64,000 nucleotides of DNA from Jatrophihabitans sp. Lineage in GTDB: Bacteria; Actinomycetota; Actinomycetes; Mycobacteriales; Jatrophihabitantaceae. Under the pieces are notes generated by a model. It did not search any database. It saw nothing but the letters and a program-made list of their open reading frames with translations, and was not told the DNA's origin. Shown piece after piece: positions 1-8,955 of the stretch (positions are counted from its first letter, which is position 1; each line of letters starts with the position of its first letter). Made by a program: the position numbers and the translations under genes. The DNA lies in NCBI GenBank assembly GCA_036399055.1, contig DASWNX010000040.1, positions 221,056-285,055 of the forward strand, in the 5' to 3' direction.

Positions 1-234
1 GCGCTCGGCGAGGGTGGCGTAGAGCGCTATCGCGCCGTGTCCCTTGCTGAGCAGGAAGATGTCGCGGGTGGCTTCGGCCGGGCGCTGCGGATCGATGTCG
101 AGCACGTCGAAGTACAGGCAGCTCAGGATGTCGACCAGTGACAGGGAGCCGCCGAGGTGCCCGCCGTCCGGCCCGGAGCACATCTCCACGACCGCTCTGC
201 GGATGTTGTCGGCATGCTGGGCGGTGCTGGTCAT
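1..234 (-). CDS. Transketolase, N-terminal (TPP-binding) subunit, partial
   Basis: The reverse strand encodes the first 78 residues of a transketolase-type protein and runs off the left edge. Visible landmarks are GGHLGGSLS near residue 24 and [12 protein letters not shown] near residue 63, both typical of the thiamine-diphosphate domain of split transketolases, where N- and C-terminal halves are separate genes. Transketolases move two-carbon ketol units between sugar phosphates. The ATG at 232-234 overlaps the stop of the upstream aminotransferase gene (ATGA), so the two are translationally coupled. In secondary-metabolite clusters, split transketolases next to DegT aminotransferases occur in amino-sugar and aminoshikimate-type pathways; linking that to this locus is inference. 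The partner C-terminal subunit would lie outside the window. Confidence 0.8.
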   Translation of the reverse strand, partial: MTSTAQHADNIRRAVVEMCSGPDGGHLGGSLSLVDILSCLYFDVLDIDPQRPAEATRDIFLLSKGHGAIALYATLAER

Positions 235-1571
235 GAGCGCGTTCCGCTCGCCATCGCCGCGACGGCGCCCAGATTGGCCCAGATCTTGTCGAAGGCGTCG
301 GCGTACTGGCTCAACGAGGGCCCGGCCGAAGGGTTCAGATGCCGTTTCTGGATGGTCAGCGAGTCCTCGATCACGGCCCGGGTGACCGGATAGTCGCCGC
401 TGGGCGGCGGCGATCCCAGCCGCCAGGGATAACCCTTGCCGAAGCCGATTCGATCGACGAACACCTGCTGTTCGGGCAAGGGCATCAATTGGTAGCGCGA
501 GACCGGCACGCCCTCGGCGCGCAGCAGGCGCCTGAGCACGCTTCGGAACGACGCCGGCCGGACCCCGTCCAAGCCGGCTGCCTCCGGGTCGAAGCGGAGC
601 CGGAGGATGTGCCAGGCGTGGGTGGTTCCGGGCGCCGCCCGGGGGACCACGATCCCGGGCAACTTCTCCAGCCGGCCCAAAAAGGCCTGCACGTTGTGCT
701 GGCGAGCCCGCTCGTAGTCGTCGAACCGGTCGAGCTGGGAGAGCGTGAAGGCCGCCTGCACCGAGCTCATCTTGCTGTTCCAGCCCAGAATGTGAGACAC
801 GTACTCGCGCTGTTGGGCGGGGTCGATCACCTCGCCGAACTGGCGGGCCATCCGGATCCGGTCCGCCAGCTGCCGGTCGTCGGTGGTGATCAGCCCGCCT
901 TCCCCGCAGGTCGGCAGGTTCTTGGTGACCTGCAGGCTGAACGCGGCCGCCGTTGCTAGGCTGCCCACCGGCCGGCCCTGATACCTGGCCCCGTGCGCCT
1001 GTGCCGCGTCCTCCACGACGGCCAGCTGGTGCTGTCGCGCGATCTCACCGAGAGCGGTCATGTCCGCGGGCTGACCGTGCAGGTGGACGGGCAGGATCGC
1101 GGCGGTGCGTGGTGACAGCGCGGCCCGCACCGCCTGCGGGTCCAGGCAGAAGGTCACCGGGTCGACGTCGGCGAACACCGGCACCGCCAGCTGGTGCAAC
1201 GGGGCCAGGGCGCTGGCGATGAAGCTCAACGCGGGCACGATGACCTCGTCGCCGGGGCCTACCCCCAGGCCGGCCAGGATCAGGCTGAGCGCGGTGGTGC
1301 CGTTGGAGGTCGCGACGCAGGCAGCGCTGTCGCAGCGCAGCGCCCACTCCTGCTCCAGCCGGCTGACCGGCGTGTGGCCGGCCGAGTCCGAGACCATCCG
1401 GCCGTCCAGCGCCTGCGTCACGGCGGCCCGATCGGCATCGGTCACCACCGGCCACTGCACGGCTTCCGGCGGTTGCGTGACGGCGGCCTTGCCGCCGAAA
1501 GCGGCCAGTTCCGACTGGGTCCTGGGCTGCGGCGAGAGCGTCACAGGCGGTTCCGATCTGTTGTCGAACAC
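231..1571 (-). CDS. DegT/DnrJ/EryC1/StrS-family PLP aminotransferase
   Basis: A 446-residue fold-type I PLP enzyme of the sugar aminotransferase family, which transfers an amino group to keto-sugars or keto-cyclitols. Recognisable features are SNGTTALSL near residue 89, [11 protein letters not shown] (Asp188 contacts the PLP pyridine nitrogen) and [16 protein letters not shown], where Lys217 is the predicted Schiff-base lysine. The length is slightly above the usual 370-430, with an extended N-terminus of about 40 residues. It reads away from the sulfotransferase gene and overlaps the downstream transketolase gene by four bases. The substrate cannot be named. The pairing with a split transketolase suggests an amino-sugar, aminocyclitol or AHBA-like precursor (inference). 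Confidence 0.85.
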   Translation of the reverse strand: MFDNRSEPPVTLSPQPRTQSELAAFGGKAAVTQPPEAVQWPVVTDADRAAVTQALDGRMVSDSAGHTPVSRLEQEWALRCDSAACVATSNGTTALSLILAGLGVGPGDEVIVPALSFIASALAPLHQLAVPVFADVDPVTFCLDPQAVRAALSPRTAAILPVHLHGQPADMTALGEIARQHQLAVVEDAAQAHGARYQGRPVGSLATAAAFSLQVTKNLPTCGEGGLITTDDRQLADRIRMARQFGEVIDPAQQREYVSHILGWNSKMSSVQAAFTLSQLDRFDDYERARQHNVQAFLGRLEKLPGIVVPRAAPGTTHAWHILRLRFDPEAAGLDGVRPASFRSVLRRLLRAEGVPVSRYQLMPLPEQQVFVDRIGFGKGYPWRLGSPPPSGDYPVTRAVIEDSLTIQKRHLNPSAGPSLSQYADAFDKIWANLGAVAAMASGTRS

Positions 1572-1802
1572 GGGGAGAACTCGAACCTAGAGCCGGGTCC
1601 GGCCAACTGGCGTCGGCCTGTTCGCTGACGGCTGCGACAGCCGCGCAGCGCTCGGTTCGCGGCCGGTGAAACGCAGGAGCTACCGCGACGGCCGGCAGCT
1701 AAGCGGCAGGGGGGACGACCGGGGAGCCGGCGCCGGTCAGGATCGACATCAGGCCATCGAGCCACCTGAGATCGCTGAGCACACCGACCACCAGGAGCAC
1801 CT

Positions 1803-2531
1803 ATGCAGCAACCTCCGCGCATCCTCGCGCTGTGGAGCGCGCCGAGATGCCGCTCGACGGCGTTCTCCAGAATGGTCGCCGAGCGTGGCGACTACCTCGT
1901 GATCCACGAGCCCTTCTCGCGGCTGGCCGACTTCGGCCAGGTCCGGATCGGTGAGCGGGAGGTACGCAGCGAGGCGGGCGTGATCGCCGCGCTGCGCGAT
2001 GTCGCCAGCCGGCAACCGGTGTTCTTCAAGGACACGACGGACTTCCGTTATCCGCAGGTGCTGGCCGACCGGGACTTTCTGGCCGAGGTCCGGCACTCGT
2101 TCATCATCCGCGAGCCGGCCGAGGCGATCGCCTCGCACTTTCGGCTCAATCCCGATCTGCGTTGTGACGACGTCGGATTCACCAGGCTGGCTGAGCTGTT
2201 CGACGCGGTGGCCGGCCTGAGCGACCGGCCGCCGGCGGTGATCGACGCCAACGAGTTGCTGGTGGCGCCCGAGGCGCTCGTGCGGTCTTACTGCGAGCAG
2301 GTGGGCATCGAGTTCCGACCTGAGGCGCTGCGCTGGTCAGCAGGCATGCGCGCGGACTGGCGACAGACCTCTGAGTGGCATGCCGCGACCAGCTCGACGA
2401 CCGGGTTTCAGGCGCCGCCGGCTGAGGACGCTGTCGATGTGAGGGCCGATGAAACCCTGGCCGGCTACCTCGAGCACCACCTGCCTGCCTTTCAACGGTT
2501 GCATGCCCTGCGGCTGAGGCCGGCGTCATGA
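1803..2531 (+). CDS. Sulfotransferase-like protein (PAPS-type P-loop fold)
   Basis: A 242-residue protein beginning ILALWSAPRCRSTAFSRM. This matches the 5'-phosphosulfate-binding loop consensus of the sulfotransferase superfamily (S/P-R-S-x-S-T), with Cys in place of the usual Ser at one position. A later segment, HSFIIREPAEAIASHF, matches the 3'-phosphate-binding region. Members use PAPS to sulfate small molecules, but several homologues of this short branch are uncharacterised. The start is ATG with AGGAGC five bases upstream. Its stop overlaps the decarboxylase start (ATGA), so it is the first gene of a coupled run with the decarboxylase and arabinofuranosidase. The 231-base gap to the divergent aminotransferase probably holds both promoters. 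Confidence 0.7.
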   Translation: MQQPPRILALWSAPRCRSTAFSRMVAERGDYLVIHEPFSRLADFGQVRIGEREVRSEAGVIAALRDVASRQPVFFKDTTDFRYPQVLADRDFLAEVRHSFIIREPAEAIASHFRLNPDLRCDDVGFTRLAELFDAVAGLSDRPPAVIDANELLVAPEALVRSYCEQVGIEFRPEALRWSAGMRADWRQTSEWHAATSSTTGFQAPPAEDAVDVRADETLAGYLEHHLPAFQRLHALRLRPAS

Positions 2532-4075
2532 CCGGCGGCATCGGCCCGGCCATGCCCGACGCGCAGTTCCGGCTGTTGGCGCATCAGACGGTCGACGTGG
2601 TGGCCGACTACCTGGCCGGCATCCGCGAGGACCCGGTGTTCCGGGTGATGCCTGACGCGGTGCGCGCGAAACTAAGCGGCCAGCCACTCGGTGAGGAGCC
2701 GGTGCCCGTCGAGCGGCTGCTCGCCGAAGTCCGCGAGAGCGTGTTGCCTTATCCGATGGGAAACGGGCACCCGAGGTTCTTCGGCTGGGTGAACTCCGCA
2801 CCCGCGCCGGCCGGCATCCTCGCCGAGCTGCTGGCCGCGGCTCAGGATCCCAGCTGCGACGTCGGAGACATCGCCGCCCTGCACGTGGAGACCGCCGTGC
2901 TGGAGTGGCTCAAACAGCTGATGGGCTATCCGGCCGCGGCGGCCGGCGTCCTGGTCAGCGGCGGCAGCATGGCGACCCTGACCGGGTTGGCCGCGGCGCG
3001 CCAGTGGGTCGCCGAGCGCGACGGCTGGGACGTCCGCCGCGACGGAACGCGCCCGCCCGACGGCCGGCGACTGATGACCTACGCCAGTGACCAGGCGCAC
3101 AGCTCGGTCCGCAAGGCCGTCGAGCTGCTGGGACTGGGCAGCTCGTCGCTGCGCAAGGTCGAGGTCGATCACGATTACCGTTTGGATGTCGGCGCGTTGA
3201 CCCGGGCCATCGAGCAGGACCTGAGCCGGGGCGCGAGGCCGTTCTGCGTGGTGGCCAGCGCCGGAACGGTGAACTCCGGCGCGATCGACCCGTTGGCGCA
3301 GATCGCCGATGTCTGCCAGCGCTATGGGCTCTGGCTGCACGTCGACGGCGCCTACGGCGCGCTGGCCAGCGTGCATCCGCAGGTCGCTGCGGCCTTTGAC
3401 GGCCTGTCGCGGGCGGACTCGCTGACCATCGACCCGCACAAGTGGCTCTCGGTTCCGATCGAGTGCGGTTGCGCGCTGGTCCGCGACGGCGAGCTGTTGC
3501 GCCGGACGTTCGCCTACGTGCCGGCCTACCTGCACACGGAGCCGGGCGTGGGGGTCGGTGGGCTGGACTTCGCCCAGTTCGGATTCCAGCAGACCCGTGG
3601 CTTCCGGGCGCTCAAGCTCTGGATGGTGCTGCGGCAGCTGGGACGCCGCGGCCTGCGCGAGCTGATCGGCAGGCATCTCGAGCTCGCCCGCGAACTGGCC
3701 CAGCTCATCGAGGACTCGCCGGAGCTGGAGCTGATGGCGCCGCTCAGCCTGTCGGTCGTCACCTTCCGCTTCCTCGCGCCGGGCGTCGGCGAGCAGGACG
3801 GGATGAGCCGCCTCAACCGCGCGATCGAGGCCGCGGTGCAAACCGACGGCCGGGTTTTTCTCACCAGCACCCGGCTGCGTGAGGGCGTGGTGCTACGCGC
3901 CTGCGTCCTGCATTACGACACCGGCTCCGCCGACCTGGTGAAGCTGGTCGAGGTCGTCTGCGAGATCGGCCGCGACCTTGCCAAGCGGTGGGTCGCCGAT
4001 CAGGCCGAAGCGCGTTCTCCGGGCTGGGCAGTCAGCGCCAGCACGGCACATCGACAAGGAATTGAGGAAGTATGA
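2528..4075 (+). CDS. PLP-dependent group II amino acid decarboxylase
   Basis: A 515-residue member of the aromatic L-amino acid / glutamate / diaminobutyrate decarboxylase family. The N-terminal PYPMGNGHPRFFGWVNS segment (around residue 77) is characteristic of the group. HVDGAYGA supplies the PLP-contacting Asp273, and TIDPHKWLSVP carries the Schiff-base Lys305. Such enzymes remove the alpha-carboxylate to give an amine. The substrate cannot be assigned, although the HPRFFGWVNS type is common among aromatic amino acid decarboxylases of secondary metabolism. The gene is sandwiched by ATGA overlaps with the sulfotransferase-like gene before it and the GH51 gene after it, so the three are likely translated as a unit. 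Confidence 0.85.
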   Translation: MTGGIGPAMPDAQFRLLAHQTVDVVADYLAGIREDPVFRVMPDAVRAKLSGQPLGEEPVPVERLLAEVRESVLPYPMGNGHPRFFGWVNSAPAPAGILAELLAAAQDPSCDVGDIAALHVETAVLEWLKQLMGYPAAAAGVLVSGGSMATLTGLAAARQWVAERDGWDVRRDGTRPPDGRRLMTYASDQAHSSVRKAVELLGLGSSSLRKVEVDHDYRLDVGALTRAIEQDLSRGARPFCVVASAGTVNSGAIDPLAQIADVCQRYGLWLHVDGAYGALASVHPQVAAAFDGLSRADSLTIDPHKWLSVPIECGCALVRDGELLRRTFAYVPAYLHTEPGVGVGGLDFAQFGFQQTRGFRALKLWMVLRQLGRRGLRELIGRHLELARELAQLIEDSPELELMAPLSLSVVTFRFLAPGVGEQDGMSRLNRAIEAAVQTDGRVFLTSTRLREGVVLRACVLHYDTGSADLVKLVEVVCEIGRDLAKRWVADQAEARSPGWAVSASTAHRQGIEEV

Positions 4076-5592
4076 CGATCTGCGACGTCACCCTGGACCC
4101 GCACTTCACCATCGCGCCGGTGCCGGCACGGATGTTCGGCGTGCTGGTGGAGCACATGGGCCGCTGCGTCTACGGCGGGATCTACGAGCCGGGTCATCCC
4201 AAGGCCGACGACGCCGGCCTGCGCCAAGACGTCACCGAGCTCGTCCGCGAGCTCGGTGTCACGCTGGCGCGCTATCCGGGCGGAAACTTCGTCTCCAGCT
4301 TCGAGTGGGAGGACAGCGTCGGCCCGGTGTCGCAGCGGCCCACCCGGCTGGAGCTGGCCTGGCGGCAGCTGGAGCCCAACACCTTCGGCCTCAACGAGTT
4401 TATGAGCTGGACGCGCGTCGCCGACGTCGAGCCGATGATGGTGGTCAACCTGGGCACCCGGGGGGTAGCCGACGCCTGCAACCTGCTGGAGTACACCAAC
4501 TTCGACTCGGGCACGAAGTACTCCGACCTACGCATCTCCCACGGTGTCCGCCAGCCGTACGGCGTCAAGCTCTGGGGCCTGGGCAACGAGCAGGACGGCC
4601 CCTGGCAGATCGCGCAGAAGTCCGCCGTCGAGTACGGCCTGGCCGCTGCCGAGACCGCCAAGGCGATGCGCAAGATCGACCCGAGCATCGAGCTGGTCTC
4701 CTGCGCGAGCGCTTGGCGGCACCTGCCGACGATGGGCAGCTGGCAGGCCACCGTTCTCGAACACGCCTATGAGTACGTCGATCACGTCTCGCTGCACGCC
4801 TACTTCGAGCCGATCGAGAACGACCGCACCGGTTACCTCGCCTCCGGGCTGGTGCTCGAGCAGCTGATCGACGCGGCGGTGGCCACCTCTGACTACGTCG
4901 GCGCCAAGCAGCGGTCGAAGAAGAAGTTGAACGTGTCCTTCGACGAGTGGAACCTCTGGTACGAGAGCCGGTTCGTCGAGAAGGACCTGGACTGGGCGAT
5001 CGCGCCACGGCTGCTCGAGGACACCTACACCGTCGAGGACGCCGTGGTGCTGGCCAGCCTGCTGATGAGCCTGCTGCGCCACAGCGACCGGGTGAGCATG
5101 GCGTGCCTGTCCGAACTGGTCAACGTCGTGGCGCCGATCCGCGCCGAGCCCGGCTCGGCGGCCTGGCGCCAGACCATCTTTCATCCGTTCGCGCTCATCG
5201 CCCGGCATGCCCGCGGCGAGGTGCTACGGGTGGAGCCGCGCACCGAGACCCTGGACTCGAGCACCTACGGCGGCGTGCCGGCAGCCGACGTGCTGGCCAC
5301 CCGTGACCCTGAGGACGGCAGCATCTGCCTCTTCGCGGTGAACCGGCACAGCGACGAGCCGATGACGCTGCAGGTCGCGCTGGCGGCGCTGCCGCCCATG
5401 CGGGTGGTGGAGCACGTCGAGCTGGGCGGCGGCGCGCTGGGTGAGACCAACACCGAGAGCTGCCCGGACCGGGTCGTCCCGCAGGTCAGCACCGCCCACC
5501 AGCTGGCCGACCGGCAGCTGAGCGCCCAGTTGCCACCGGTGTCCTGGACGATGATCCGCCTCGTCCCCGCCGAGACCGGTCAGCTCAGGTGA
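4072..5592 (+). CDS. Alpha-L-arabinofuranosidase, GH51 family
   Basis: A 506-residue enzyme with the layout of GH51. The retaining acid/base is Glu173 in LWGLGNEQDGPWQ (the family usually has GNEMDGPWQ) and the nucleophile is Glu292 in SFDEWNLWY. RYPGGNFVSSFEWEDSVGP near residue 68 is the family signature at the barrel entrance. The length is normal for the bacterial family. There is no signal peptide, so it should act in the cytoplasm on short arabinosides or glycosylated small molecules rather than on intact wall polymer. It is coupled by ATGA to the decarboxylase gene. An arabinofuranosidase in such a run could trim a glycosylated intermediate or release a protected product (inference); ordinary sugar scavenging is the alternative. 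Confidence 0.92.
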   Translation: MTICDVTLDPHFTIAPVPARMFGVLVEHMGRCVYGGIYEPGHPKADDAGLRQDVTELVRELGVTLARYPGGNFVSSFEWEDSVGPVSQRPTRLELAWRQLEPNTFGLNEFMSWTRVADVEPMMVVNLGTRGVADACNLLEYTNFDSGTKYSDLRISHGVRQPYGVKLWGLGNEQDGPWQIAQKSAVEYGLAAAETAKAMRKIDPSIELVSCASAWRHLPTMGSWQATVLEHAYEYVDHVSLHAYFEPIENDRTGYLASGLVLEQLIDAAVATSDYVGAKQRSKKKLNVSFDEWNLWYESRFVEKDLDWAIAPRLLEDTYTVEDAVVLASLLMSLLRHSDRVSMACLSELVNVVAPIRAEPGSAAWRQTIFHPFALIARHARGEVLRVEPRTETLDSSTYGGVPAADVLATRDPEDGSICLFAVNRHSDEPMTLQVALAALPPMRVVEHVELGGGALGETNTESCPDRVVPQVSTAHQLADRQLSAQLPPVSWTMIRLVPAETGQLR

Positions 5593-5623
5593 GCTGGGCC
5601 GCCGGCGCCGGGGGACACCGCTC

Positions 5624-6826
5624 GTGAGCGTCGAGTTCCGGACGCTCACCGAGCGGGACGAGCTCACCGCCGCCTGCCGGGTGTTCTGGCGCTCGATGGT
5701 CGGCCTGCCGCCGCTGGGGAGTATCGACCCCGTGCCCGGACTGGAGCCCGGGCGTTTCCTCGGGGCCTTCGACGGCGGCGAGCTGGTCGGCTGCGCGGAC
5801 TCCTACACCAGCTGGCTGACCGTTCCGGGCGGAGCGCGGGTGCCGCACGCGGCGGTCACCCACGTGGGAGTGCTTCCCACCCACACCCGGCGCGGGATCA
5901 TGACCGAGCTCCTGGTGGGCCAGTTGACCGACTGCCGACGCCGGGGTGAGATCACAGCCTCGCTCTGCGCGTCCGAGGCGGGGATCTACGAGCGGTTCGG
6001 CTACGCCATCGCCACCACCGCCGCCAGCGGCCGGCTGATCCGCGACCAGGCCCGGCTGCGGGAGGGCGCGGCGCCCAGCGGGCTGATCCGGCTGGCCGAT
6101 CAGCCCGATGCCAGCCGGCTGCTGGCCGGCATCTACGAGCCCGCCGCCTGGAACGGCTCGATCTGCCGGCCGGAGGGCTGGTGGTTGCTGCATCACCTCG
6201 CCCAGCAGGCCGAGCCGATCAAGCCCTACCGGGCGGTGCACGGTGATCCCGGCCACGAGGACGGCTTCGTCCTGTACCGGCCGACCGAGCCCGAGCGGTG
6301 GCTGGGCAGTCATCAGCGGACCGTGGTCGTGGAGGACTTCGTCGCGCACTCGGCCGCGGCCTACCTGGGGCTGATGCGGCATCTGCTCAGCCTGGACCTG
6401 GTGGACGTCCTGGAGTTCGCGACGTTGCCGGCCGACGACCCGTTGCCGATGCTGCTCACCGACGCCCGGGCGCTGCGCGAGGTCCAGTTGCGGGACGAGG
6501 CCTGGCTGCGGCTGGTGGACGTGGCCGCGGCCCTGGGCGCGCGCGGCTACCGCCCCGGCGGGTCGGTGGTGATCGAGGTCGAGGACCCGGTCCTTCCCGC
6601 CAACACCGGCCGGTACCGGATCAGCGGTTCGGGCGCGGCGCGCACCGCCGAGCCGGCCGGGATCGCGGTCGGGGTGGCGGCGCTGGCCGCTGCCTACCTG
6701 GGTGGGACCAAGTGGTGGCAGCTCGCTCGCGCCGGCCGGGCCGTCGAGCTGCTGCCGGGCTCGCTGGCCGACGCCGATGAGCTCTTCGGCGTCAGCCGCC
6801 TGCCTTATTCGGGAACGAGCTTCTAG
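5624..6826 (+). CDS. Eis-like GNAT N-acetyltransferase
   Basis: A 400-residue GTG-start protein with the architecture of mycobacterial Eis: an N-terminal GNAT domain with the acetyl-CoA loop VGVLPTHTRRGIMTELL (residues 81-97), a second GNAT-like domain, and a C-terminal sterol-carrier-like domain. Two Eis catalytic features are visible: Tyr127 in YERFGYAIAT (Tyr126 in Eis) and a C-terminal phenylalanine whose carboxylate serves as base in Eis. Eis acetylates amines, including aminoglycosides, at several positions. The gene follows the arabinofuranosidase by 31 bases and precedes an MFS exporter by 40. Within this block a self-protection or tailoring role on an amine product is plausible, but the substrate is unknown. 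Confidence 0.82.
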   Translation: MSVEFRTLTERDELTAACRVFWRSMVGLPPLGSIDPVPGLEPGRFLGAFDGGELVGCADSYTSWLTVPGGARVPHAAVTHVGVLPTHTRRGIMTELLVGQLTDCRRRGEITASLCASEAGIYERFGYAIATTAASGRLIRDQARLREGAAPSGLIRLADQPDASRLLAGIYEPAAWNGSICRPEGWWLLHHLAQQAEPIKPYRAVHGDPGHEDGFVLYRPTEPERWLGSHQRTVVVEDFVAHSAAAYLGLMRHLLSLDLVDVLEFATLPADDPLPMLLTDARALREVQLRDEAWLRLVDVAAALGARGYRPGGSVVIEVEDPVLPANTGRYRISGSGAARTAEPAGIAVGVAALAAAYLGGTKWWQLARAGRAVELLPGSLADADELFGVSRLPYSGTSF

Positions 6827-6866
6827 GGTTGCCCGGTATTCGACCGGTTCGCGGAGAGGAGGCGTC

Positions 6867-8084
6867 TTGCTAGGCCCCTACTCCACCATCCTGCGTCATC
6901 CGGGTGCGGCGAGGTTCGCCGCGACCGGAGTGCTCGCCCGCTTCGACCTGGCGATGAGCTCACTCGGCGTGATCTTGCTGGTCGTGGGGCAGGGCGGCTC
7001 TTACACCTTGGCCACCGTGCTGACCGGCGCCAACGCCCTTGCCACCGCGGTCTTCGCGCCGCTGCTGTCCAGGCAGACCGACCGGCGGGGCCAGCATCTG
7101 ATGCTGCTCGCCCAGGCCCTGGTCTACCTGCCCGCCGTGCTCGGCCTGGTCGCGTCGGTGCTGGCCGAGGCCCCGGTCGAGCTGCAGGTCAGCCTCGCCG
7201 TGCTGGCCGGAGCGTCGAATCCGCTGGTGTCCTCGATGGTCCGGGCGCGGTGGTCGGCGATCTATCGCGGCAGCCCGACCCTGCGCACCGCGTTCGCGAT
7301 GGAGTCCATGATCGACGCCGCCGTCATCGCCGTGGGCGCGCCACTGGCCACCTTCCTGGCGGTGTGGCTGGTTCCCGCCGCGCCGCTGCTGGTCGCCTCG
7401 GCGGCCGGCGCGGTGGCCGCGGTGGTGCTTGCCCTGCAGCGCCGGACCGAGCCGCCGGTGGCGCCGCGGACGGGCGGCCGGGCGCCCGGCGTCAGCCTGG
7501 TTCCGCCGGGAGTGCCGGCGGTCCTGGCCGTGCTGGTCTTCGTCGGGGTCTACCTGGGCGCCTTCGACGTGGCCACCATCGCGGTCGCGCTGGAGTCCGG
7601 CCGCACCCAGCTCGGCGGGTGGGTGCTGGCGGCTTACGCCTTGGGCTCGACCATCGGCGGCGCGCTGATCGGCCGGGCCACCTCGGGGTCCATGCTCCGC
7701 CAGCTCTACCTGGTGCTCGGGCTGTTGTCGGCGGCCGTGTGGCCGATGCTGTTCGCGCACAGCCCGGCGCCGTTGCTGGCGCTCGGCTTCACCGCCGGCC
7801 TCGGCGTGGCGCCGACGATCATCCTGGCCATCAGCCTGGCCGAGGCGCGGGCGGAGCCGCAGCGGTTGACCGAGGCGCTGGCCTGGACCGGCTCGGCGCT
7901 GGTGACCGGAACCGCGGCCGGGCAGCTGCTGACCGGCCACGTGGTGGACTGGCTGGGCGGCAACGCCGGCTACACCGTCACGCTGGCCGGGGGGCTGGGC
8001 GCCCTGCTGGCCGCGCTGCTCGGCCTGCGGGCCGGTTCAGACGAGCTCAGCCGAGCGCACCATGCCGGCCCGGAAGGCCAGTGA
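6867..8084 (+). CDS. MFS-type multidrug/efflux transporter
   Basis: A protein of about 405 residues with about 12 hydrophobic segments and an MFS-like layout, including the cytoplasmic loop SRQTDRRGQHLML after the second helix. I chose the TTG at 6867, preceded by GGAGAGGAGG, because an upstream extension would run back into the acetyltransferase gene and is not hydrophobic. The protein lacks any substrate-binding signature beyond the fold. It lies last in the plus-strand run and overlaps the convergent LuxR-type gene by 48 bases at the 3' ends. Export of the product of the neighbouring enzymes is the simplest contextual guess. Confidence 0.78.
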   Translation: MLGPYSTILRHPGAARFAATGVLARFDLAMSSLGVILLVVGQGGSYTLATVLTGANALATAVFAPLLSRQTDRRGQHLMLLAQALVYLPAVLGLVASVLAEAPVELQVSLAVLAGASNPLVSSMVRARWSAIYRGSPTLRTAFAMESMIDAAVIAVGAPLATFLAVWLVPAAPLLVASAAGAVAAVVLALQRRTEPPVAPRTGGRAPGVSLVPPGVPAVLAVLVFVGVYLGAFDVATIAVALESGRTQLGGWVLAAYALGSTIGGALIGRATSGSMLRQLYLVLGLLSAAVWPMLFAHSPAPLLALGFTAGLGVAPTIILAISLAEARAEPQRLTEALAWTGSALVTGTAAGQLLTGHVVDWLGGNAGYTVTLAGGLGALLAALLGLRAGSDELSRAHHAGPEGQ

Positions 8085-8708
8085 GACCAGTTCGGCGCGA
8101 TCGCGCGCGCGCAGCTTGTGCCGGATCCGGTAGACGTGGGTGCGCACGGTGGCGTTGCTGATGAACAGCGCCTTGGCGGTGTCCTCCAGCGACTTGCCGC
8201 CGGCCAGGGTCACCAGCACCTCACGCTCTCGCGGGGTCAGGCTCGCCGTCCGCGGCTTGAGGTCGTGCTCCACGCTGGCGGCGCCGGCCCGCAGCCAGTC
8301 GATCAGGCCGCTCACCAGGCGCGGGGTCAGGTAGAGCTCGCCCTGGGCGGCGGTCCGCACGGCCAGCGCCATCTCCGTGGCCTCGACGTCATCGGCGAGC
8401 ACCCCGCAGGCGCCGGAGTCCAGCAGGGCGCTGGTCGTGGCTGGGCGCCGGTCATGGCAGACGGCGATGACCGGCGACCGGGCCGCCCCGTCGGCGCGGA
8501 ACAACCGGATCGCGTCGCTGAGCTCGTCCCTGGCCTCGGGAAGGTCCAGGACCACCAGGTCTGACCGAGTGGCACGCCAGGCGGCGAGGCTGCCGCGGCC
8601 GTCGCTTGCCAGGCTCACGACCGAGACGTCCGGCGCCTCGCCGAGCATGGTGCGCAGGCCCTCGCGGGTGATCGCCTGCTTGGCGCAGACCACGACACGA
8701 ACCGTCAT
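8037..8708 (-). CDS. LuxR-family response-regulator-like transcription factor
   Basis: A 223-residue protein with an N-terminal receiver-like domain (about 1-120) and a C-terminal LuxR/NarL helix-turn-helix, SLTPREREVLVTLAGG followed by NATVRTHVYRIRHKLRARD. The ATG at 8708 has AAGGGG eight bases upstream. The receiver is degenerate. The usual acidic pair after strand 1 is replaced by CAKQ, and the conserved lysine position near residue 106 is Asp, although Asp55 at the phosphoacceptor position remains. It may therefore work independently of phosphorylation, like several antibiotic-pathway NarL-like regulators. It is convergent with the MFS gene and is the only regulator in the left-hand block, so it is the best candidate to control it (inference). 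Confidence 0.8.
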   Translation of the reverse strand: MTVRVVVCAKQAITREGLRTMLGEAPDVSVVSLASDGRGSLAAWRATRSDLVVLDLPEARDELSDAIRLFRADGAARSPVIAVCHDRRPATTSALLDSGACGVLADDVEATEMALAVRTAAQGELYLTPRLVSGLIDWLRAGAASVEHDLKPRTASLTPREREVLVTLAGGKSLEDTAKALFISNATVRTHVYRIRHKLRARDRAELVSLAFRAGMVRSAELV

Positions 8709-8906
8709 CCGGTCATCCCCTTCTGGACCGGCGGCGGCGGGCAGCGCTGACAGCGATCTGAATCCGAATGAGCTGCGCGATTCCAACCAGCATATGCGGC
8801 CTAATCGGACTAAATGGTGCGTGTCCATCGTAAGCGAGGCGGGCCGCACGGCGGAGACTCCGGGCGTGCTCAGTCGACTGGGCACGTGAGCCCGTAACCC
8901 GCGGCG

Positions 8907-8955
8907 TCAGCCGCCTGGCTGTCAGAGCTAGTGGCCTCAGCCGCCTGGCTGTCAG
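8907..8955. repeat. Two 19-bp direct repeats, each a small hairpin
   Basis: The 19-bp sequence TCAGCCGCCTGGCTGTCAG occurs at 8907-8925 and 8937-8955, exactly 30 bases apart. Each copy contains CAGCC-gcct-GGCTG, a 5-bp stem with a 4-base loop. The second copy abuts a 12-bp inverted repeat, giving three consecutive hairpins downstream of tRNA-Leu on the minus strand. Confidence 0.75.
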
